Origin: Bacteroidales bacterium
GTDB lineage: Bacteria > Bacteroidota > Bacteroidia > Bacteroidales > UBA10428
Assembly: GCA_016926235.1 (NCBI GenBank)
Contig: JAFGOZ010000496.1
Location: forward strand, 1 to 21,391
Reading direction: 5' to 3'
DNA: 21,391 nucleotides
Shown piece by piece: positions 14,127-21,391 of this stretch. A program made the translations under genes and the position numbers. Numbering within the stretch: position 1 is the first letter of the stretch; each line of letters begins with the position of its first letter. Below the pieces are notes generated by a model, which saw nothing but the letters and a program-made list of their open reading frames with translations, had not been told where the DNA came from and did no database searches.

Positions 14127-14825
14127 ATGGAAATCATGCTTATAAGAACAGAGTCATTTAAAAGTTTGCATCTAAATGCATTTTTTTATAGTGGTGTTTT
14201 GCTGACAATCCTGGTCACTTTTAATCTGAGCAGTATATTTGCTCAGGAAATGCATGCCGAAACTGCCTTGCCTTCTTATCCGGGAGGTAACATGGCCCTG
14301 AAAGAATTCATAGCTGCAAATCTGCATTATCCTGAAGAAGCTCAAAAATCAGGAATATCAGGTATTGTCCTTGTAAATTTCAAAATAAACCACGAAGGTA
14401 AAATGGAAAATATCCGGATCATGAGAGGGATAAGTCCGGAATGTGACGCAGAGGCATTACGGGTAACCAAATTGATTACAGGGTGGAAGCCCGGGTTGAG
14501 GATGGGAAAACCGGTAAGTATGACGGTCAATTTGCCTGTTGATTTCCGGTCGGATAAAAAAACAAGGCCAACGGTCGTTTCGGGAACAGTCACTGATAAG
14601 TCGCAGGATATGCCTGTTGAAGGCGTTCTTGTCATTATTAAAGGCACAAACATGGGAACGGTAACCAATGCGGAAGGCAGGTACAGATTGGATGTCCCGC
14701 CTGAAAGTCAGTACCTTGAATTCGTTGCAAGGGGATACCTCCCTAAGGATGAACCTATTGGTGAACACAGTACGGTTAATGTGGAATTAGATTCCGAGTA
14801 TGTGACCATTGATTTCCGGGAATAG
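14127..14825 (+). CDS. secreted TonB C-terminal/carboxypeptidase-regulatory-like protein
   Basis: A 232-residue protein. A hydrophobic stretch (about 19-38) ending FAQ-E looks like a cleavable signal peptide. Residues about 47-142 form a TonB C-terminal domain in the Bacteroidetes style: LPSYPGG, YPEEAQKSGISGIVLVNFKI, GW-KPG, GKPVSMTVNLPVDF. Residues about 150-225 form a carboxypeptidase-regulatory-like beta-sandwich: VSGTVTDKSQDMPVEGVLVIIKG, GTVTNAEGRYRLDVP. TonB usually carries an N-terminal anchor and a proline-rich spanner; here both are missing and the order is TonB_C first, sandwich second. It is therefore probably not an energy transducer for ExbBD. It may interact with TonB-dependent receptors or the envelope; that is inference. 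An in-frame ATG at 14136 is an alternative start. Confidence 0.85.
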   Translation: MEIMLIRTESFKSLHLNAFFYSGVLLTILVTFNLSSIFAQEMHAETALPSYPGGNMALKEFIAANLHYPEEAQKSGISGIVLVNFKINHEGKMENIRIMRGISPECDAEALRVTKLITGWKPGLRMGKPVSMTVNLPVDFRSDKKTRPTVVSGTVTDKSQDMPVEGVLVIIKGTNMGTVTNAEGRYRLDVPPESQYLEFVARGYLPKDEPIGEHSTVNVELDSEYVTIDFRE

Positions 14826-14854
14826 ATCCGTTACATGATCTGCCGGGGTGAGAA

Positions 14855-14870
14855 CATTGCCCTGGCAATG
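14855..14870. terminator. small hairpin between convergent genes
   Basis: CATTGC (14855-14860) and GCAATG (14865-14870) form a six-pair stem around a four-base loop, between the ends of the TonB_C-like gene and the truncated HxlR gene. There is no T-run on either side, so termination activity is doubtful. Confidence 0.3.
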
Positions 14871-14880
14871 CATGCTGATC

Positions 14881-15102
14881 TCATATGACCAGTCCGTCAG
14901 CTTCGAGGCTTTTCAGTGTCACCGCAAGCATTTTCTGAGAAATAGTTTTTATTAATCCGTATATCTCGTTAAATCTAAGTACTTCCCCTTCCTCAAGCAG
15001 CATCAGGACCAATACGGACCATTTATCTCCAATTCTGTCTACCACATTCCTCACAGGGCAATGTTCAGGGTCGACAAATTTTTCAAATTTTTTTGATCTC
15101 AT
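14881..15102 (-). pseudogene. truncated HxlR-family transcriptional regulator
   Basis: A 73-residue winged-helix start: EHCPVRNVVDRIGDKWSVLVLMLL (about 14-37, with the family's conserved C15 and GDKW), then FNEIYGLIKTISQKMLAVTLKSLEADGLV. Family members run on for another 30 or so residues (the beta-wing and C-terminal helix, usually beginning with a basic residue and YPE-PP-VEY). Here TGA follows DGLVI, and the DNA beyond shows no continuation in any frame. The DNA-contacting helices are mostly present but the wing is gone, so it is probably non-functional. HxlR proteins usually sense electrophiles or oxidants and regulate a divergent neighbour; the neighbour here, a SnoaL-like gene, is also broken. 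Confidence 0.78.
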
Positions 15103-15162
15103 AGACTACTAATTTTTACCATTCCTAACCCATAGGTAAGTATTGAACAATTTTGTAAGTCC

Positions 15163-15192
15163 TTGCTTTTTTATACTTATATCTTAACTTTA
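15163..15192 (+). promoter_or_regulatory. candidate promoter for the SnoaL-like gene
   Basis: TTG (15163-15165) and TAACTTTA (15185-15192, close to TAnnTTTG) are separated by 19 bp, the usual Bacteroidetes -33/-7 spacing. They lie about 50 bp before the likely start at 15245, in the divergent gap shared with the HxlR gene. Confidence 0.35.
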
Positions 15193-15244
15193 GCTCAAGT
15201 AACTAATTTTCAATTTGTAAGCAAGCAAAAAAGTGCATGATCCT

Positions 15245-15726
15245 ATGAAAACGAACATCTTTCTAATGTTCTTATTCCTGTTTCTGAGCACTCCATTAAC
15301 TGCCTGGTCACAACAGCCGGATTCAGTTCAGCTGCATGTCATGGTTCAAAAATATTGCCTGTCAATTAATGATGCGGATGGCGTTTTAGCTTCATCCCTC
15401 TGGGAACATGGCAATAATGTATCTTTTATCAATCCAAGGGGTCATGAGGTCGGTTGGGATAATATTGAAAAAATTTTTATCATTTCTTCTGGACTAACTT
15501 TTCCAAACGGGACCTCAAAAGTATAAAGGAACGATACAGTATTTACGATGATATCGCCATTGTCGAGTTTTACTGGGTATTTGATGCCGTTTTAAAAGCA
15601 AATAATGCACAAATGCAGACAAAAGGATGTGAGACCCAGATCTGGAGAAAGAGCCACAATGAGTGGAAGCTTGTTCATATTCATTATTCCGGCATGCCGG
15701 TAACCGGTCAGGATCAGGGTTTCTGA
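15245..15726 (+). pseudogene. secreted SnoaL-like (NTF2-fold) protein, single frameshift
   Basis: From 15245, MKTNIFLMFLFLFLSTPLTAWSQQ is a signal peptide. It is followed by LHVMVQKYCLSINDADGVLASSLW and a HEVGWDNIEK segment typical of SnoaL/NTF2-like proteins. The frame then runs to an early stop at about 15526. Moving back one base in the A-run at 15468-15473 gives NFYHFFWTNFSKRDL, SIYDDIAIVEFYWVFDAV, GCETQIWRKSHNEWKLVHIHYSGMP and a stop at 15724-15726, restoring a protein of about 159 residues. The lesion looks like loss of one A from seven. It may be a true mutation, phase variation or a sequencing error; it is not a canonical -1 slippery heptamer. An in-frame ATG at 15233 gives four extra residues. 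The protein may bind a small ligand in the periplasm. Confidence 0.82.
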
Positions 15727-15783
15727 CACATCTGCATCGTATTGATATTCTGTGAGCTGGCTGTCTTGATGCGTTTCCCGTTA

Positions 15784-16620
15784 CTACTGTTTTACCAGTT
15801 CCACCCTCCTGTTTTTAGCCCTGCCTTCCTCTGTATCGTTCGATGTGACCGGCGCAAGGGAAGCGACACCATAGGATTTCAGACGCGCCGCAGGAATCCC
15901 GTACCGGGTAATCAGCGCATTAGCAACGGCATCCGCACGGTCTTTCGACAGTTTCATGTTGGCATCAATAGTGCCTACATTGTCAGTATGACCCACGACA
16001 TAAAGCTTCAGAGACGCATTGCTCTTTAGAAGTACAGATATCTGGTCCAGAGATGCATCGGATTCAGGCTTTATCTCCGCCTTCCCGCTGTCGAAGTATA
16101 TACCGTAAAGCGCTACGTGGCCGGTACTGTTGATGTCACTGCCCATTGCATCGGCGTTCGCCACAACCTCCTGCTTCATGATCTCTCTTTCTACTATATT
16201 CAATCGGTACATGTTGTTGTAGGATCGGACCTCGAACCAGGTCTCTTTACCCTCTTTTTGTACCAAAATTGTGGAGACTCTGTTAAAATTATCATCAAAG
16301 ACAACCTTTCCGCCAATTTTTTTAAGGGCTTCCTGGATGTTTTTGCGAATCTTCAATTCTCCCGGCTCGGCAGTGCCGGTTTTCAGCCTGTATTCAATGT
16401 AGTATTTATGACCCTCAATGACCACAGGCGTTTTATCCTGGTTAATGAACTTGTAGCTTTCGAATTCTGCTTCCTTATAGCTTGAAATACTGAAGTCGGG
16501 CATTCTCGTAAGCATGGGATGGCCCTTACTGTCTTTGATATCCTGTGCATTTATCATGGAAGGCCCTGCTGCAGTTATCAGGCAGAATAAACTTAAGAAG
16601 ACAACTGGTAAGTTTTTCAT
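15784..16620 (-). CDS. OmpA-family outer-membrane protein
   Basis: A 278-residue protein with a signal peptide (about 1-25, cleavage near NAQ-D). Residues about 30-160 are a family-specific N-terminal region of mixed alpha/beta character (including VIEGHKYYIEYRLK, IRKNIQEALKKIGGKVVFDD), without an obvious barrel. Residues about 168-278 form an OmpA-like peptidoglycan-binding domain: IYFDSGKAEIKPES, VVGHTDNVG, NMKLSKDRADAVANAL, YGIPAARLKSYGVASLAPV, NRRVEL. D213 and R228 match the positions that grip diaminopimelate in known OmpA domains. It likely links the outer membrane to the cell wall. It is divergent from the M81-peptidase gene, with 89 bp between their starts. Confidence 0.92.
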   Translation of the reverse strand: MKNLPVVFLSLFCLITAAGPSMINAQDIKDSKGHPMLTRMPDFSISSYKEAEFESYKFINQDKTPVVIEGHKYYIEYRLKTGTAEPGELKIRKNIQEALKKIGGKVVFDDNFNRVSTILVQKEGKETWFEVRSYNNMYRLNIVEREIMKQEVVANADAMGSDINSTGHVALYGIYFDSGKAEIKPESDASLDQISVLLKSNASLKLYVVGHTDNVGTIDANMKLSKDRADAVANALITRYGIPAARLKSYGVASLAPVTSNDTEEGRAKNRRVELVKQ

Positions 16621-16709
16621 ATTTTTGCTTGTTTAGCGAAAGTGAAGGTACAAATCTCTACAATTGCCTTAAATTGCATAATTATATTGAAATTAACCTT
16701 AAAACGCTC

Positions 16710-18218
16710 ATGAAAAACCTAATTGAATTTACATTGTCAGGATTATTCCTGCTTTCAGCGTTTACATGTAAGCCGGAACCAGCCCGGAAAAGGATATTGA
16801 CTTTGGGGATCAGTCACGAGTCCAATACTTTTTCAACCTTCCTGACAAGAGAAACCGACTTTCAGGTACTGCGCGGAACTGAAGTTCTGAAGGACCACTT
16901 ATGGGCCGATGTTTTAAAAAACGCAGGACTGGAAATTATTCCAACCCTGCATGCAGATGCCTGGCCGGGAGGAATAGTAGAACGCTCGGCCTATGAAAAC
17001 TTCCGGAACGAGATACTGAATGGTATTAAAAACGCAGGAAAAATAGACGGCATTTATATGGATATGCATGGCGCGTTGCATGTTGAAGGTTACCAAGACG
17101 CCCAGGTTGACCTCATCAAGGAAATAAGGGCACTGGTTGGAAAAGACATCCTCATTTCGGGAAGTTTTGACCTTCATGGAAATCCTTCACCTGAATTTGT
17201 TGAGAATATTGATCTGATAACCGCCTATCGCACTGCTCCACACAGAGATGGGGCCGAAACAAGGGCCAGGGCCGTGCAACTGCTTGTGGATGCCATGAAA
17301 TTTGGATGGAAACCTCATATCGAGAGTGTAGTAATACCCATCCTGGTGCCGGGTGAAAAAAGTATCACTGAAGTGGAGCCCTTGCGCCCTATCTATGAAC
17401 AAATTCCTGATATCAGCAAAATGGAAGGTTTGGTGGATGCTTCCATTTTTGCAGGTTATTGCTGGGCGGACCTGCCGCGTTCCGCGATGCGGGTTTTTGT
17501 GGTGGCGAAAGATCAAAAATACAGCGCAACAGCCAAAAATGAAGCCATTCGCCTGGCCCGACAAATCTGGGACAGCAGAAAAAAACTGGAACTGGATGTG
17601 CCCTCCGGATCAATTGATGAGATGATCCGAAAATCTCAGGAATATGCGGATACAACTATTTTTATTTCCGATTCGGGCGATAACACCACTGCCGGCGCAC
17701 CGGGAGATAATACGCAGGTACTGGGAGCTTTGCTCCGGCACAAATGTAAGAATGCCCTGATGGCAGGAATTGTTGATCCTGAAGCATTGACAAAATGCAT
17801 GGATGCAGGCATCGGGCAAAAAGTAGATCTCACCCTGGGAGGCAAAGTGGATACTGTTTTTGGGAAGCCGCTTCCAGTAAGCGCAAAAGTAGTATTCATA
17901 TCTCCTGATTCGCTGATGAATACAAGCAGGGGGGCTGCCGTTGTTGAAACGGAGGGTGTGACAACCGTAATTTTAAAGACCTGTCGTTCTTTCGTGGAGA
18001 TCAGGGATTTTAAGGAGGTTGGCCTCAATCCTCTGGATTTCAAAATAGTGGTTGTTAAACTGGGCTATTTGTTTCCCGAACTTCGCGATATTGCCCCGGT
18101 TCATTTAATGGCTCTGACCACGGGATTTTGCAATCTGGATATTCCGAATCTGCCCTATAAAAATGTTCATCGTCCCAGTTATCCGCTCGACAGGGATATG
18201 GTTTGGGAACCCCTTTGA
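16710..18218 (+). CDS. exported M81-family metallopeptidase (MlrC/microcystinase C-like)
   Basis: The start at 16710 gives 502 residues. Reading further upstream in frame would overlap the divergent OmpA gene and adds nothing family-like. The first 20 residues, ending LFLLSAFTCKPEP, resemble a lipoprotein or secretion signal, although AFTC is not a perfect lipobox. Family landmarks: ISHESNTFS (34-42), HADAWPGG (81-88), DMHGAL (118-123), GSFDLHGNPSP (151-161), TAYRTAPHRDGAETRARA (171-188) and DSGDNTTAGAPGDNT (321-335). H36, D118/H120 and D154/H156 are likely metal ligands or active-site residues. The founding member, MlrC, hydrolyses linear microcystin peptides; most homologues have unknown substrates, so this is probably a periplasmic peptidase of unknown substrate. 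It is unusual in having an export signal. Confidence 0.88.
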   Translation: MKNLIEFTLSGLFLLSAFTCKPEPARKRILTLGISHESNTFSTFLTRETDFQVLRGTEVLKDHLWADVLKNAGLEIIPTLHADAWPGGIVERSAYENFRNEILNGIKNAGKIDGIYMDMHGALHVEGYQDAQVDLIKEIRALVGKDILISGSFDLHGNPSPEFVENIDLITAYRTAPHRDGAETRARAVQLLVDAMKFGWKPHIESVVIPILVPGEKSITEVEPLRPIYEQIPDISKMEGLVDASIFAGYCWADLPRSAMRVFVVAKDQKYSATAKNEAIRLARQIWDSRKKLELDVPSGSIDEMIRKSQEYADTTIFISDSGDNTTAGAPGDNTQVLGALLRHKCKNALMAGIVDPEALTKCMDAGIGQKVDLTLGGKVDTVFGKPLPVSAKVVFISPDSLMNTSRGAAVVETEGVTTVILKTCRSFVEIRDFKEVGLNPLDFKIVVVKLGYLFPELRDIAPVHLMALTTGFCNLDIPNLPYKNVHRPSYPLDRDMVWEPL

Positions 18219-18314
18219 CAGGTTGGTTTTAGTCCTGCCCGTGTCATGGGTCCGATTCGCACTCTTTCAATTAAATTAAAGCACTTATTTCTTTTAAGTA
18301 AGCAAATTTCTGGC

Positions 18315-18322
18315 TACATTTA
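18315..18322 (+). promoter_or_regulatory. candidate -7 element
   Basis: TACATTTA is close to TAnnTTTG and lies about 40 bp before the gene at 18362. TTTT at 18291-18294 is a weak -33 match with 20-bp spacing. Confidence 0.3.
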
Positions 18323-18361
18323 AGATGAGGTTTTAATTACTCATCAATTATACAAGAGCGT

Positions 18362-19126
18362 ATGGAAAAGTATATTTACCTCTCAATTACCCCGGAAGCA
18401 TTGATTGCTTCCATGATCCCCCCGGTTGAATTCGGAGCTTACATGGCTACCGGTACCAAGAAACGCAACAGAGGTCAGTCTATTTTTTTCGAGATCGACC
18501 TGGACCAGATCCAGCATTTGATTAACATGGACCATGTAAACAAACGTTGTGTCAGACAACCCGACGGCAGTCCCAAACATTCGGTTTACTTATCTGTGTA
18601 TAAGGTACTGGAGACCATTCCGCTAAAAGCGTTTAAGAGCTTGTATGTTACCACTGATAACGGAATCGTGCTTGAAGTGAAACAAACCGCGTATGATAAG
18701 AACAAGGAAACTCCAAAAGCCCTGCATTTATACCAGGAATTATGCCCCGTAACACCAATGATTGCCAGTAAATTAACCCCATCTCAGTTTTTGAAGGAAC
18801 TTACCGACAGCACCAAACCTATATACCTTCCGAAATTACTTTTCGTTGATCTGAAACTGGGTGAATTGGCCACCAATCCAATGGCCGGTTCTGCTGAACA
18901 CTTGCCTTATCCGTCGGTGGGCCATTTGAGGGACTGCCTTGAAATACTCAAGACCGATGATGTGAAGTGCATGAAGACCGTTCAGCGCTTTTACCATGGC
19001 TCACTATTATTCAGAACCATCCAGACCGGTTTCTATGTGGGTGATAAAGACAACCTGCTATTCTTCCGGTATCCAACCATGACTGAACTGGAAAGCATAA
19101 ATTATGAGTTTTTCAGGGCTATTTAG
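18362..19126 (+). CDS. unrecognised 254-residue soluble protein, coupled to a permease
   Basis: I do not recognise a named family. The protein has no signal peptide or membrane segment and is predicted cytoplasmic. Noticeable segments are ITPEALIASMIPPVEFGAYM (9-28), GTKKRNRGQSIFFEIDLDQI (about 31-50), AFKSLYVTTDNGIVLEVKQT, YQELCPVTPMIASKLTPSQF and a C-terminal RYPTMTELESINYEFFRA. The basic GTKKRNRGQ motif beside a strand-like FFEID looks like a conserved functional site, but nothing can be assigned. Its TAG stop is followed after three bases by the ATG of the permease gene, which strongly suggests translational coupling and a shared role. It could regulate the transporter or act on its substrate. 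Confidence 0.85.
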   Translation: MEKYIYLSITPEALIASMIPPVEFGAYMATGTKKRNRGQSIFFEIDLDQIQHLINMDHVNKRCVRQPDGSPKHSVYLSVYKVLETIPLKAFKSLYVTTDNGIVLEVKQTAYDKNKETPKALHLYQELCPVTPMIASKLTPSQFLKELTDSTKPIYLPKLLFVDLKLGELATNPMAGSAEHLPYPSVGHLRDCLEILKTDDVKCMKTVQRFYHGSLLFRTIQTGFYVGDKDNLLFFRYPTMTELESINYEFFRAI

Positions 19127-19129
19127 CCT

Positions 19130-20017
19130 ATGAGCTTTATTCAGCGCTATTTTGGCACACTCCTGCTGGTCTCCTGCCTGGTTGGCATGGTTGTTCCTTC
19201 TGCTGGTGAAGCTACTCCCCTCATCGTAATTCTTGCGCTGGCTTTTATAATCTTTTGTTCTTTCTTTCAGATCAATTTTTCGTCCGAATCGCTGAAAACC
19301 CATTTCAGGATCTCATTCCGGTTCTGGTTTTTGCGGTATGTCCTCCTTCCCCTTGCCGTCTTTTTTGCTTTTAAATGGATCAGCGACTTTTATGCCCCGG
19401 CATTGCTGCTTTCTTTCCTTTTGCCGGCAGCCGTATCCTCTCCTTCATTCACGGTGATTTTCGGCGGCAAACCGGAATTATCCCTTAAAATTCTGATCTA
19501 CAGTAGTTTTCTGGCGGTACTCACCATCCCCCTGCTGTTAAGCCTGCTTCTGGGTTCAACCATTGAAGTTTCAGCGGGAAAAATGCTTCTTACACTTGTT
19601 TATACCATTGTTTTGCCTTTTATCGCGCATCTTCCGGTAAGGAAATTCAAAATCGTGAAAGACTTTATCGGGCATTACAATCCATTGTTCACCCTCATTG
19701 GTCTCACTGCAATCTTCATTGTGGTCACTGCCCGAAACAAACCTACAATAATCGCAAATCCGGGAATGGTGGGCTTATATGCCCTTGAAGCCCTGGCCTT
19801 GTATTTTTTTTTGTATCTGGCCGGCTATTATATGTTTCCGTCACAAACCAAAGATGTGCGCAAGACTTTCTCCATCAGCTCAGGGGCCAATAACATAGGA
19901 CTGGGTGTGACAATAACGGCACTTTTCTTTCCGGGCAACATGAATGTCTTTTTTATTGTATCCCAGCTGGCCTGGGTGCTGATACTGATACCGTTGAGAA
20001 GGATTTTGCATTCATGA
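19130..20017 (+). CDS. bile acid:sodium symporter (BASS)-like membrane transporter
   Basis: A 295-residue inner-membrane protein with about nine or ten hydrophobic segments. The two discontinuous-helix signatures of the BASS/SBF fold are visible: LLPAAVSSPSFTVIFGGKPELS (about 97-118), comparable to the first crossing motif with a Pro/Ser-rich break and a G-x-x-x-LS end, and SSGANNIGLGVTITALFFP (about 250-268), comparable to the second with its Asn-Asn-x-Gly core. Characterised members import bile acids, pantoate, pyruvate or other organic anions with Na+; the substrate here is unknown. It is translationally coupled to the unrecognised 254-residue protein. The downstream hairpin at 20071-20102 separates it from a convergent gene. 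Confidence 0.78.
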   Translation: MSFIQRYFGTLLLVSCLVGMVVPSAGEATPLIVILALAFIIFCSFFQINFSSESLKTHFRISFRFWFLRYVLLPLAVFFAFKWISDFYAPALLLSFLLPAAVSSPSFTVIFGGKPELSLKILIYSSFLAVLTIPLLLSLLLGSTIEVSAGKMLLTLVYTIVLPFIAHLPVRKFKIVKDFIGHYNPLFTLIGLTAIFIVVTARNKPTIIANPGMVGLYALEALALYFFLYLAGYYMFPSQTKDVRKTFSISSGANNIGLGVTITALFFPGNMNVFFIVSQLAWVLILIPLRRILHS

Positions 20018-20070
20018 TTAAGACCAACGTAATGGGGGTGATGAAGTGATTAGGTGATTAGGTATAGACC

Positions 20071-20102
20071 ACCCTTCAAGCGGTTGAAAACCCTTGAAGG
20101 GT
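20071..20102. terminator. inverted repeat between convergent genes
   Basis: ACCCTTCAAG (20071-20080) and CTTGAAGGGT (20093-20102) are perfectly complementary around a 12-base loop, between the ends of the permease and methyltransferase genes. The stem is symmetrical and could end transcription from both sides, although neither flank has a strong T-run. A short tandem GTGATTAG repeat (about 20047-20061) precedes it. Confidence 0.5.
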
Positions 20103-20108
20103 AAGTTA

Positions 20109-20819
20109 TCATAAATAATACTCTTCCGTAAGCTTCAAATACGCTTCTGTATAAGTGGTTGATTCTTGATTTCTGATGGCCAGACTATCCTCCTCACAAA
20201 CTATACTTTTATCCTTTGTAAACTCAGCCATACATCTCACAGGAATTTCATCGGGTGAAGGTCTTACCATGACAAGCCGTGAAGGAAACAATCCGTGGAA
20301 ATAAGCCATTTCGTTGAACCTGTTAATTTCAGTAGCCGGAATGATGACAGCAAGCCGCCCGTGTGCTGAAAGCAGTTGTGCTGCACAAAAGAGAAGGCTT
20401 TTATAACTCAGACTTTCATCGTGCCTTGCCAGGGATCGGATTTCCGAGGGTGATTTTAGTGAGTTGCGAAAATAAGGCGGATTGGATACAACAATATCAT
20501 ACGTAAAGGGTGATACAGCCGTAAAATGCTGCAACGAATCACAATGGATACTGATCCTTTCCTTCCAGGGGCAGGCAGCTATGTTTTCTATGGCCTGCGC
20601 AAAAGCTGTTTCCTCAATCTCAACTGCATCGATCAAAGCCTGGGAACGCTGCGCCACCATAATGGCGATAAGCCCGGTACCTGTACCTGCGTCGAGTATC
20701 CTCCCGGCGCCTTCCACATTAACCCATGCCCCCAGCAGAACACCGTCGGTTCCCACCTTCATGGCGCACCGATCCTGCTGAATTGTAAATTGCTTAAATG
20801 TAAACCAGGTATTGGCCAC
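20109..20819 (-). CDS. trmN6: tRNA1(Val) (adenine(37)-N6)-methyltransferase
   Basis: A 236-residue class-I SAM-dependent methyltransferase. It begins with the family's substrate-side segment (FKQFTIQQDRCAMKVGTDGVLLGAW, about 8-32), has SAM motif I DAGTGTGL (43-50), acidic motif II VEIEE (66-70) and the N6-adenine catalytic motif NPPY (113-116). In E. coli the homologue (YfiC/TrmN6) methylates A37 of tRNA1(Val), beside the anticodon. The length and the early DRCAMKVGTDGVLLGAW segment separate it from HemK and RsmC. It lies on the minus strand, divergent from the TIGR02757-family gene and convergent with the permease gene. Confidence 0.92.
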   Translation of the reverse strand: MANTWFTFKQFTIQQDRCAMKVGTDGVLLGAWVNVEGAGRILDAGTGTGLIAIMVAQRSQALIDAVEIEETAFAQAIENIAACPWKERISIHCDSLQHFTAVSPFTYDIVVSNPPYFRNSLKSPSEIRSLARHDESLSYKSLLFCAAQLLSAHGRLAVIIPATEINRFNEMAYFHGLFPSRLVMVRPSPDEIPVRCMAEFTKDKSIVCEEDSLAIRNQESTTYTEAYLKLTEEYYL

Positions 20820-20900
20820 CTGAGAAATATGTTTCTGCGGACAATAAAGGTAGCATGATTTTTAATTATATTTCCTTATTTTTATAATCCCCGTAAGGAA

Positions 20901-21391
20901 ATGAAGTTAAAAAGACATGAGCTGAAGGAGTTTCTTGATGAAAAGGTTGCACTATATAACAGACCTTCTTTCATTGAATATGATCCAATTAGTATTCCAC
21001 ATCAATTTACGAAGAAGCAGGATATTGAAATAGCTGGATTTCTTGTAGCCACAATAGCATGGGGTAACAGAAAGATGATTATCAGAAATGCAACCCGGAT
21101 TATTAAAATTCTCGATCATTCACCATACGAATTCATATTGAATTCAAGTGATGACGAATTCCAAACAGTCGAAAGTTTTGTACATAGGACGTTTAATTCC
21201 ACCGATCTGTTCTATTTTCTGAAAGCACTTCAGCACATTTACAAGCACAAAGGTGGCCTCGAAGCTATTTTCAGAACTTATCAGGCGACTGATTCTATTC
21301 AACCTGCTATACATGAATTACACAAGGTTTTCTTTGAACTTCCACATGAAAAAAGAACGGAAAGACATGTGTCTGATCCATATAAAGGATC
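20901..21391 (+). CDS. TIGR02757/DUF2400-family protein, 3' end beyond the window
   Basis: The ATG at 20901 follows AAGGA by a few bases, and the frame stays open for 163 codons to the window edge. The sequence matches the family as I recall it: KEFLDEKVALYNRPSFIEYDPISIPH, then KKQDIEIAGFLVATIAWGNRKMIIRNA, ILDHSPYEFI and FVHRTFNSTDLFYFLKALQ. Full-length members are about 250 residues, so roughly 90 residues are missing. The function is not known; conserved Asp, Trp-Gly and His positions suggest a nucleic-acid or nucleotide-related enzyme, but that is only a guess. It is divergent from the methyltransferase gene, with 81 bp between their starts. Confidence 0.85.
   Translation, partial: MKLKRHELKEFLDEKVALYNRPSFIEYDPISIPHQFTKKQDIEIAGFLVATIAWGNRKMIIRNATRIIKILDHSPYEFILNSSDDEFQTVESFVHRTFNSTDLFYFLKALQHIYKHKGGLEAIFRTYQATDSIQPAIHELHKVFFELPHEKRTERHVSDPYKG

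Noticed and set aside
15466..15479. Programmed -1 frameshift in the SnoaL-like gene
   Set aside because: The zero-frame codons GAA AAA ATT do not form a canonical X-XXY-YYZ slippery heptamer, and no clear downstream stimulatory hairpin was seen; a simple one-base loss explains it better.
15742..16485. Plus-strand reading frames opposite the OmpA gene
   Set aside because: They are antisense to a well-supported OmpA-domain gene and show no family features of their own.
16545..16709. Longer start for the M81 peptidase
   Set aside because: The extension overlaps the 5' part of the divergent OmpA gene and would hide the signal peptide that begins at 16710.
20041..20102. CRISPR-like or tandem repeat array from the GTGATTAG copies
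   Set aside because: There are only two short copies with no spacers, so it is a minor tandem repeat beside a terminator-like hairpin.

Overview
The window reads as chromosomal DNA from a member of the Bacteroidota. The support is a PorP/SprF-type type IX secretion protein, a Bacteroidetes-style TonB C-terminal domain fused to a carboxypeptidase-regulatory-like domain, a family TIGR02757 gene, AT-rich intergenic DNA with TAnnTTTG-like -7 elements, and signal peptides ending in AQ or SQ. Placement below the phylum cannot be read from this sequence.

Layout. Positions 1-81 hold a tRNA-Leu(UAA) lacking its first five bases, followed by a GA-rich mirror/inverted repeat. A TPP riboswitch (about 358-438) with a readable terminator/antiterminator switch precedes not a thiamine gene but a 97-residue Cys/His-rich HNH-like protein (564-857). 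After about 580 bp of intergenic DNA comes a three-gene signalling operon (1441-8708): a PocR/six-PAS/GAF histidine kinase, a stand-alone receiver protein, and a hybrid kinase with two N-terminal and one C-terminal receiver domains. None of the three has a DNA-binding output. Next are a small secreted beta-barrel-like protein, another stand-alone receiver protein (minus strand) and a Crp/Fnr-type regulator, the last two divergent around a perfect 15-bp palindrome. A decayed REC-PAS signalling pseudogene follows; its 3' end runs into three repeats with 24-bp period that look like an IS21-type insertion-sequence end.

The second half is envelope and metabolism: a PorP/SprF protein; a 1-kb non-coding stretch; a secreted TonB_C/carboxypeptidase-regulatory protein; a truncated HxlR regulator divergent from a secreted SnoaL-like gene broken by a single-base frameshift in an A-run; an OmpA-family protein divergent from an exported M81 (MlrC-like) metallopeptidase; a two-gene unit pairing an unrecognised 254-residue protein with a bile-acid:sodium-symporter-like permease; tRNA1(Val) m6A37 methyltransferase; and a TIGR02757/DUF2400 gene cut off by the window end.

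How they fit together. The strongest functional unit is the 1441-8708 phosphorelay-type operon, whose two kinases and five receiver domains could signal to each other or to the receiver at 9650. The most unusual piece is the TPP switch in front of a predicted zinc/HNH-like protein. Several loci show decay (11.0-11.7 kb, 14.9-15.7 kb). No CRISPR array, intact transposase or toxin-antitoxin pair was seen.
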